Shown here piece by piece: positions 1 through 4,218 of a stretch of DNA of 6,176 nt. This DNA comes from Haloarculaceae archaeon. Its GTDB lineage: Archaea > Halobacteriota > Halobacteria > Halobacteriales > Haloarculaceae. Each line of letters starts with the position of its first letter. Within the stretch, counting starts at the first letter, position 1. Location of the stretch: assembly GCA_018609665.1 (NCBI GenBank), contig JAHENN010000003.1:1-6176 (forward strand). The letters run 5' to 3'. Position numbers and translations under genes: made by a program. The notes under the pieces were generated by a model. That model ran no database searches, had not been told where the DNA came from, and saw nothing but the letters and a program-made list of their open reading frames with translations.

Positions 1-1605
1 CGTCGCCGTCTTGGGGATCTCCTCGATGAACTCGACGTTGTCCGGCAGCCACCACTTCGGGTAGTCCTCGGCGAGCATCTCCGTGATCTCGGATTCGAGT
101 GTCGACTCGTCGGCGCCGCCGGCCGGGACCACGAAGGCGACGGGCCGCTCCTGCCACCGCTCGTGGGGGACGCCGACGACCGCCGCCTCCGCGACGTCGT
201 CGTGGGCCATGACCGCGTTCTCCAGCTCGACCGAGGAGATCCACTCCCCGCCGGACTTGATGACGTCCTTCGCGCGGTCGACGAGCTTGATGTACCCCTC
301 CTCGTCGACGGTGACGACGTCGCCGGTCTTGAGCCACCTGCCAGAAGACGCTCCGTCCTCCGACCCCCCGCTCGCTCCGCTCGCGGGGACGTCCTCGAAG
401 TCCTCCTCGTTCGCCTCGGGGCGCCTGAAGTACTCCGTCGTCACCCACGGCCCGCGGACCCACAGCTCGCCGAACTCCTCGCCGTCCCACGCGATCTCCT
501 CGCCGTCCTCGTTGATGACCTTCATCTCGAGGCCGGGGGCGAGCAGCCCCTGCTTGGCGCGGTGCTCGAGCTGCGTGTCGTAGTCCGCGTCCTCGAGGCT
601 GTCCTTGAGGTGCGACACCGAGCCGATGGGCGACATCTCGGTCATCCCCCAGGCGTGTAGCAGCTCGACGCCGCGGTCGTCGAACCACCGTATCATGGAC
701 TCGGGGGCGGCCGACCCGCCGACGACGACCGTGTCGAGCGCCGAGAGGTCGAGGTCGTTGTCCTCGGCGTACTCCATGAGGCCGAGCCACACCGTCGGGA
801 CGCCGGCGGTGATGGTGACGCCCTCCTCTTCGATGAGCGCGGCAACGTCCTCGGGGTCCGGCGACGGCCCCGGGTAGACGTGCTTTGCGCCGCCGGCCGT
901 CGCGGTGAACGGCATCCCCCAGGCGTTGACGTGGAACATCGGGACGACGGGCATCACGACGTCGTCGTCGTCCATCGGGATGCCCTGCGGCGTCAGCGTC
1001 GCCATCGTGTGGCTCCACAGCATCTGGTGGGTGTACTCGACGCCCTTCGGGTTGCCCGTCGTCCCCGAGGTGTAGCACATGCCGGCCGGCTGGTCCTCGT
1101 CCAGGGCCGGCCAGTCGTACTCCGTCGAGCGGCCCCCGATGAACTCCTCGTACGGCGTCGCCTCCAGGGCGTCGGTGCCGGTTTCGGACATCACCACGAA
1201 GTCGACGTCATCGAACTCCGGCGCGTCGGCCGCCGCGCCCGCCAGCTTCGGCGCCAGCGACTCGTCGACGAAGATCAGCTCGTCGTCGGCGTTGTCGACG
1301 ATGTACTGGATGTGCTCGTCGGGCAGCAGCGGGTTGATGGTGTGCAGCTGCGCGCCGATGGTCGGCACCGCGAAGTACGTCTCGAAGTGCCGGTGGTGGT
1401 TCCAGCAGAACGTCCCCACGCGGTCGCCGGCCCCGATGCCGTGGGCCTCGAGGGCGTTGGCCAACTGTGCGGTCCGGTCGTCGTACTCGTCGTAGGTGTA
1501 CCGCTCGATCCCCTCGTGGGTCCGGGAGACGATCTCCGTGTCGGGGTGGAGGTTCGCGGCGCGCCACAGGAAGGGTCGAAGGGTCTGGTCGGTTGCTCCA
1601 GGCAT
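1..1605 (-). CDS. AMP-forming fatty acyl-CoA ligase, AlkK-like (3' end cut by window)
   Basis: Predicted to activate a fatty or other carboxylic acid to acyl-AMP and then acyl-CoA in the cytoplasm (beta-oxidation or related acid use). Read from the ATG at 1605 the frame stays open to base 1, giving 535 codons. The ANL-superfamily motifs are in order: P-loop YTSGTTGNPKG (178-188), a PMFHVNAWG stretch typical of the AlkK/Thermus LC-FACS branch, WGMTE (319-323), TGD (427-429), DRAKD (443-447) and KSGGEW (450-455). The visible end reads PKTAT, so the usual catalytic lysine (PKTxxGK) lies just outside the window and only a short tail is missing. Residues about 406-423 form a Gly/Ser/Ala-rich insert just before TGD that the family lacks (see findings). 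The start is the first ATG, with no clear Shine-Dalgarno. The gene may be read through from the methyltransferase 55 bp upstream. Chain-length specificity cannot be told; the family call is secure. Confidence 0.95.
   Translation of the reverse strand, partial: MPGATDQTLRPFLWRAANLHPDTEIVSRTHEGIERYTYDEYDDRTAQLANALEAHGIGAGDRVGTFCWNHHRHFETYFAVPTIGAQLHTINPLLPDEHIQYIVDNADDELIFVDESLAPKLAGAAADAPEFDDVDFVVMSETGTDALEATPYEEFIGGRSTEYDWPALDEDQPAGMCYTSGTTGNPKGVEYTHQMLWSHTMATLTPQGIPMDDDDVVMPVVPMFHVNAWGMPFTATAGGAKHVYPGPSPDPEDVAALIEEEGVTITAGVPTVWLGLMEYAEDNDLDLSALDTVVVGGSAAPESMIRWFDDRGVELLHAWGMTEMSPIGSVSHLKDSLEDADYDTQLEHRAKQGLLAPGLEMKVINEDGEEIAWDGEEFGELWVRGPWVTTEYFRRPEANEEDFEDVPASGASGGSEDGASSGRWLKTGDVVTVDEEGYIKLVDRAKDVIKSGGEWISSVELENAVMAHDDVAEAAVVGVPHERWQERPVAFVVPAGGADESTLESEITEMLAEDYPKWWLPDNVEFIEEIPKTAT
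337..390 (-). repeat. In-frame palindromic low-complexity insert in the acyl-CoA ligase
   Basis: Eighteen codons (residues about 406-423) rich in Gly, Ser and Ala sit between the FED and WLKTGD segments, where AlkK-like enzymes normally run almost directly from one to the other. Within it, 366-371 (CCCCGC) and 383-388 (GCGGGG) are inverted arms around a GCGAGCGGAGCGAGC-like core. This resembles the short dispersed palindromes I recall as common in haloarchaeal genomes, though that is memory and not a search result. The insert also uses two adjacent TCT serine codons, unusual beside the GC-ending codons around it. The length is a multiple of three and the frame is kept. Confidence 0.6.
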
Positions 1606-1660
1606 CGACCGCACGTACGGCGACTCGCGACTTGGGTCTTGTCACCGAGCCACGAAGGCG

Positions 1661-2314
1661 CTATCGACGGCGGCTGACGGCCAGCCCCTCCCCCAGCGGC
1701 AGCAGCGTCGTCTCGAAGGCGTCGTCGTCGCCGACGTGTGCGAGGTAGTCGGCGACGCCACGGACCGCCTCGCCGCCGGCGTCGCCGCCCGCGACGACCC
1801 GGTCGTACATCTCCGCGAACGCGAACGGCCCGGCCGTGGCGTTGTCCGCGACGACGACGCCGCCGACGGGCACCGCCTCGCGGACGGCCTCGAAGGCATC
1901 GACGTAGCGGTCCTTCTCGTTGTCGATCAGGACGACGTCGAACGGCCCCTCGTAGTCGTCGACGGTCTCGACGGCGTCGCCGAGCTCGAACCGGACCGTC
2001 ACGTCGAAGCCGCCGCGGGCGAGGTAGTCGCGGGCGTCGGCGAGCTCGTCGGCGTCGACCTCGGTGAGGACGAGCTCGCCGTCGGCCGGCAGTCCGCGGG
2101 CGAACCAGTAGCCGGAGTAGCCGAAGCCGGAGCCGAACTCGAAGACGCGGTCGGCGCCGACGAGCCCGACCAGCTGCCGGAGCCAGCCGCCGACCGCCGG
2201 TCCCACCGTCGGGAAGCCCGTCTCCTCGGACCGGTCGTCCATCTCCTCGAGGACGGCGTCCGGCTCCGGCCCGACCGCCGCCGCGAACGTCTCCAGCTCG
2301 TCGGACACGGTCAT
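1661..2314 (-). CDS. SAM-dependent O-methyltransferase, COMT/CCoAOMT-like family
   Basis: A 217-residue class I methyltransferase predicted to move a methyl group from S-adenosylmethionine to a hydroxyl of a small molecule; the acceptor is unknown. Motif I is FEFGSGFGYSG (58-68), and the acidic end of beta-2 is TEVD (84-87) for ribose binding. The family's metal site is recognisable as LID (D131) in LIDNEKDRY (129-137) and as ADN (D157, N158) in VVVADNATAG. The length matches the family (about 210-230). The ATG at 2314 is chosen because MTVSDELE begins the helical N-terminal region; a TTG nine codons upstream would add only an Arg-rich stretch. The stop at 1661 is 55 bp before the ligase start on the same strand, so the two may share a transcript. 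A link between the two activities is not evident from sequence. Confidence 0.9.
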   Translation of the reverse strand: MTVSDELETFAAAVGPEPDAVLEEMDDRSEETGFPTVGPAVGGWLRQLVGLVGADRVFEFGSGFGYSGYWFARGLPADGELVLTEVDADELADARDYLARGGFDVTVRFELGDAVETVDDYEGPFDVVLIDNEKDRYVDAFEAVREAVPVGGVVVADNATAGPFAFAEMYDRVVAGGDAGGEAVRGVADYLAHVGDDDAFETTLLPLGEGLAVSRRR

Positions 2315-2337
2315 GTCGGCCACATCGCGGCCGCGCC

Positions 2338-2372
2338 GCAAAAGCGCTCGGTCGCCGCCGTCGAGTTAAAAA
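2338..2372 (-). promoter_or_regulatory. Possible promoter of the O-methyltransferase gene
   Basis: Two AT-rich elements occur in an otherwise GC-rich stretch. On the minus strand they read TTTT at 2343-2340, about 26-29 nt before the ATG and so suited to a leaderless transcript, and TTTTTAA at 2372-2366, which would give a leader of about 30 nt. The second has the better TATA match and might also serve the plus-strand small gene. The choice between them is inference. Confidence 0.4.
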
Positions 2373-2436
2373 CGGCCGGGCATGTGGCCCGATACGTTGA
2401 GGTGTCCTCCGGTTCAGCGTGCAACCGGGGAATACG

Positions 2437-2577
2437 ATGCGGAACGAACTGCTGCAGTCCATCGACGACCGCCTCGACGAGCTTCGCACCGAGACGAACG
2501 AGGAGCAGACCCACGAGATCCGCCAGCTCCAGCAGCTGCTCGTCGGCGCCCGCGAGGCCGACCCGGACGACGACTGA
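2437..2577 (+). CDS. Small charged helical protein, 46 residues, unknown function
   Basis: An ATG-to-TGA frame encodes 46 residues (MRNELLQSID ... EADPDDD). Almost all of it can form one amphipathic helix: leucines at 5, 6, 13, 16, 31, 34 and 35 alternate with Asp, Glu, Arg and Gln, and the protein ends in an acidic tail. The composition fits haloarchaeal proteins, and third codon positions are nearly all G or C, which supports coding. An in-frame GTG at 2419 would add six residues. That GTG has GATACG about 25 nt upstream and could be a leaderless start, so the N-terminus is uncertain. There are no cysteines, membrane segments or recognised domain. It lies 115 bp before the coiled-coil membrane protein on the same strand, so the two short-to-long helical proteins might interact; that is only a guess. 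Confidence 0.6.
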   Translation: MRNELLQSIDDRLDELRTETNEEQTHEIRQLQQLLVGAREADPDDD

Positions 2578-2589
2578 GGCGGGGACGCG

Positions 2590-2623
2590 ACCGGCCGCTC
2601 GTGGACCGCCGGTAGCGGCCGGT
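2590..2623 (+). repeat. Perfect 10-bp inverted repeat (hairpin) after the small gene
   Basis: ACCGGCCGCT at 2590-2599 is the exact reverse complement of AGCGGCCGGT at 2614-2623, with a 14-nt loop. It begins 12 nt after the stop of the 46-residue gene. No T-run follows, so it is not a classic intrinsic terminator. It could stabilise the 3' end of the small transcript, or act as an operator with the copies of CGGCCGGT further downstream. Confidence 0.5.
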
Positions 2624-2655
2624 AACGGGCGATTCGGTCGCGAACGGCCGGTAAC
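2616..2655 (+). repeat. 11-bp direct repeat bordering the promoter of the coiled-coil gene
   Basis: CGGCCGGTAAC occurs at 2616-2626 and again at 2645-2655, 29 bp start to start. The second copy abuts the TATA-like TACTTAAC. Placement just upstream of the presumed TATA box fits a regulator site, but the GC-rich half of the motif could recur by chance in this genome. Confidence 0.4.
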
Positions 2656-2686
2656 TACTTAACACCTCGCTAGATAATTCCAGGAG
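2656..2686 (+). promoter_or_regulatory. TATA-like element and Shine-Dalgarno for the coiled-coil gene
   Basis: TACTTAAC (2656-2663) lies in the only AT-rich part of this gap and is the best TATA candidate; TAGATAATT (2671-2679) is a second. GGAG at 2683-2686 is 6 nt before the ATG at 2693, which decides that start over the TTG at 2687, which would have no spacer. The TATA position would place transcription start very near GGAG, so it is not settled whether the leader contains the Shine-Dalgarno. Confidence 0.5.
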
Positions 2687-2692
2687 TTGAAC

Positions 2693-3472
2693 ATGAGTGA
2701 TAACCCAGACCAGGACGAGCCGGACGCCTCCGCGACCGACGAGGAGTTCGACCTCCAGGAGGAGTCGTCCAGCCAGGGGGTGCGGGACGAACAGGAGCGC
2801 CGCCTCGAGGAGATGGAGCGGCGGCTCGAGCGCAAGGAGTCGGAGCTCGACGAGCGGGAGCAACGGCTCGAGCGCCAGGAGGCCGAACTCGACGAGCGGG
2901 AAGACGACCTGCTGGAGCGGCGCGAGGAGGTCGTCGAGCTCCGCGAGGAGGTCGAGGCCCTAGAGAGCGACATCGAGGACCGCAAGCAGCGGCTCGACGA
3001 GCGGGAGGTGTCCATCGAGGAGCAGGAGCGGGAACTCGAGGAGCGGAGCGCCGAGCTCTCCCGGAAGGAGCAGACCCTCCAGAACTACGTCGGCGACCAG
3101 CTGGCGGGCCTCGAGGACGAACTGGCCGGGACCATCCGGACGGCCGTCGACTCGTCGATGCAGGGCGTCGAGGGCGGCGGGGGAATCGACGAGGAGGAGC
3201 TGTCCCGGGCGGTCCGGGAGAGCGTCGACTCCGCGATCGACGGCCGCGACCTCGGGGCGAACGGCGGCGCCTTCGGCGCCGTCCTCGGGTCGCTGCTGGC
3301 GTTTCTCGGCATCCTGCTCGTCGCCGGCGGCGTCGCCAACGGCCTGCTGACCTTCCTCGGAGAGGGCGGGCTCACCATTCTCTCGGCCAACTCGACGAAC
3401 TACATCGCCTCCTCGGGGCTCGTCATCGTCGGCTTCGCCGCGAACCTCGCCGCCGCGGCCGGCCGGGTCTGA
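2693..3472 (+). CDS. Acidic coiled-coil protein with C-terminal two-helix membrane anchor
   Basis: A 259-residue protein I cannot assign to a named family. Residues 1-30 are acidic and probably disordered. Residues about 31-131 form a long, highly charged coiled coil (Glu/Arg/Leu) with ELDERE-type blocks at 51, 65 and 100, spaced by 14 and 35 residues, that is whole heptads. Residues 132-185 are helical and include a GGGG hinge (161-164). Two hydrophobic segments follow, about 193-221 and 238-257, ending four residues from or at the C-terminus. There is no signal peptide, so the coiled coil should be cytoplasmic, tethered by a membrane hairpin with both ends inside. This layout suggests a scaffold, oligomerisation or envelope-organising role, but no catalytic motif is visible. 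Database hits to Rad50, SMC or myosin would probably reflect only coiled-coil composition. The ATG at 2693 is preferred because GGAG sits 6 nt upstream. Confidence 0.9.
   Translation: MSDNPDQDEPDASATDEEFDLQEESSSQGVRDEQERRLEEMERRLERKESELDEREQRLERQEAELDEREDDLLERREEVVELREEVEALESDIEDRKQRLDEREVSIEEQERELEERSAELSRKEQTLQNYVGDQLAGLEDELAGTIRTAVDSSMQGVEGGGGIDEEELSRAVRESVDSAIDGRDLGANGGAFGAVLGSLLAFLGILLVAGGVANGLLTFLGEGGLTILSANSTNYIASSGLVIVGFAANLAAAAGRV
2822..2905 (+). repeat. Two tandem 42-bp units inside the coiled-coil gene
   Basis: 2822-2863 and 2864-2905 are near-identical 42-bp units encoding RLERKESELDERE and RLERQEAELDERE (residues 44-56 and 58-70). Both begin CGGCTCGAGCGC and share CTCGACGAGCGGGA. 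Each unit is exactly two heptads, so duplication keeps the coiled-coil register. A related block recurs near 2990 (RLDERE, residue 100). Confidence 0.8.
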
Positions 3473-3520
3473 GCCGCACGGTGGGGTCGCCCGTCACCCG
3501 GCGTCGCCGGCCACGACCGC

Positions 3521-3541
3521 CCGTCGGCCGTCGGCCGTCGG
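3521..3541. repeat. Three tandem CCGTCGG heptamers between convergent genes
   Basis: CCGTCGG is repeated three times without interruption in the 82-bp gap between the convergent stops at 3472 and 3555. It looks like simple slippage-type repetition. Nothing else is visible in this gap; in particular there is no T-run on either strand that would mark an archaeal terminator. Confidence 0.6.
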
Positions 3542-3554
3542 GTTCGCCCCCGGC

Positions 3555-4127
3555 TCAGTCGCGCCACTTGATCGAGCAGCCGCGGGCGGGGCGGAACGTC
3601 TCCGACGGCGTCTCGCCGGCGAGGACGGCCTCGACGGCCGCGCGCATCTCGAAGCCCGGCTCGCCGGACGGCTCGGCGTCCGGGCTCGTGGCGTCGTCGA
3701 ACCGGCCGTGGTAGGCAAGCCGGAAGGCACCGTCCTCGCGCCCGAAGAGGAACGGGTCGGGCGTGCAGACGGCGCCGTAGGCCCGGGCGACGTCCTGTGA
3801 CTCGTCCCGGAGGTAGGCGGTGACGTCGATCTCGCCGGCCTCGACGTAGTCGACCATCCGCTCGAAGGAGTCCTCCGGGTACTCCTCGGCGTCGTTGGGG
3901 TTGACCGCGACGACCGCGAGGTCGTCGTAGTCGGCGGCGACGGCGTTCATCGCGTCGTACGTCGCCTGCGCGTACGGGCAGTGGTTGCAGGTGAAGACCA
4001 CGAGCAGCGCCTCGTGGTCGCCGAACTCCGCGAGCGTGTGCGTCTCGCCGTCGGTGCCGGGCAGCTCGAAGTCGGGGGCCGTGTCGCCGACCTCGAGGGC
4101 GTCGGACTCGGATTCGAGCGCGACCAT
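3555..4127 (-). CDS. Peroxiredoxin-like thioredoxin-fold protein (AhpC/TSA, PRX_like1 type)
   Basis: A 190-residue cytoplasmic protein of the AhpC/TSA superfamily, predicted to act in thiol-disulfide exchange or peroxide reduction; the substrate is unknown. The N-terminus has the VGDTAPDFELPGTDG entry (13-27). The active site is TCNHCPYA (46-53), with C47 and C50 as a CxxC pair at the end of the first strand. AVNPNDAEEYPEDSFERM follows (74-91), then YGAVCTPDPF (117-126) with C121 and the cis-Pro expected at P123. GCSIKW (183-188) sits at the C-terminus with C184. CNHCPY, the VCTPD segment and the C-terminal GCSIKW together are characteristic of the PRX_like1 group. There is no signal peptide. 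The ATG at 4127 is chosen because a TATA-like element lies about 26 nt upstream; longer frames upstream would overlap the neighbouring promoter and are Ser/Arg-rich. The gene is transcribed away from the LEA-like gene. Confidence 0.92.
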   Translation of the reverse strand: MVALESESDALEVGDTAPDFELPGTDGETHTLAEFGDHEALLVVFTCNHCPYAQATYDAMNAVAADYDDLAVVAVNPNDAEEYPEDSFERMVDYVEAGEIDVTAYLRDESQDVARAYGAVCTPDPFLFGREDGAFRLAYHGRFDDATSPDAEPSGEPGFEMRAAVEAVLAGETPSETFRPARGCSIKWRD

Positions 4128-4149
4128 ACCGGACGTAACGGCGCCGGCC

Positions 4150-4157
4150 ACTAAAGC
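4150..4157 (-). promoter_or_regulatory. TATA-like box of the peroxiredoxin-like gene
   Basis: On the minus strand CTTTAG (4156-4151) is centred about 26 nt before the ATG at 4127. That is the usual haloarchaeal spacing for a leaderless transcript. No Shine-Dalgarno precedes this ATG, which agrees with leaderless initiation. Confidence 0.55.
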
Positions 4158-4189
4158 CGTCGGTGACGGCCCCCGAAACGGCCGGGAGG

Positions 4190-4195
4190 AATATA
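4190..4195 (+). promoter_or_regulatory. TATA box of the LEA-like gene (leaderless start)
   Basis: AATATA lies alone in GC-rich DNA and is centred about 26 nt before the GTG at 4219, so transcription should begin at or beside the start codon. This spacing is the main reason for choosing GTG 4219. The GGAGG-like bases just before the box (about 4184-4189) are upstream of it and cannot act as a ribosome binding site. Confidence 0.65.
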
Positions 4196-4218
4196 CCGGC
4201 GGCGGGCCACGTAGGGGC

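Noticed and set aside
1606..1660. Separate promoter for the acyl-CoA ligase
   Set aside because: The 55-bp gap has no convincing TATA-like sequence or Shine-Dalgarno; only a weak ACAAGA-like stretch on the minus strand. Read-through from the methyltransferase gene is as likely.
1275..2489. A 404-codon minus-strand frame across the ligase start and the methyltransferase
   Set aside because: Its product is mostly polyarginine-like low complexity, while the overlapping frames contain clear ANL and methyltransferase motifs.
1496..2662. A 388-codon plus-strand frame opposite the methyltransferase
   Set aside because: It has no domain, its composition is typical of an antisense shadow, and it runs through the divergent promoter region and the small gene in another frame.
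2687..2692. TTG start two codons before the ATG of the coiled-coil gene
   Set aside because: GGAG directly abuts the TTG with no spacer, whereas it is 6 nt from the ATG at 2693.
3473..3554. Terminator between the convergent genes
   Set aside because: No T-run is present on either strand, and the short GC-rich self-complementary pieces there (such as CCGGCG-T-CGCCGG at 3498-3510) are expected by composition.
3985..4218. In-frame extension of the LEA-like gene upstream to an ATG at 3985
   Set aside because: The extra 78 residues overlap the peroxiredoxin-like gene on the other strand, are Ser/Pro-rich, would bury the membrane segment, and start before the AATATA box. GTG 4219 explains everything better.
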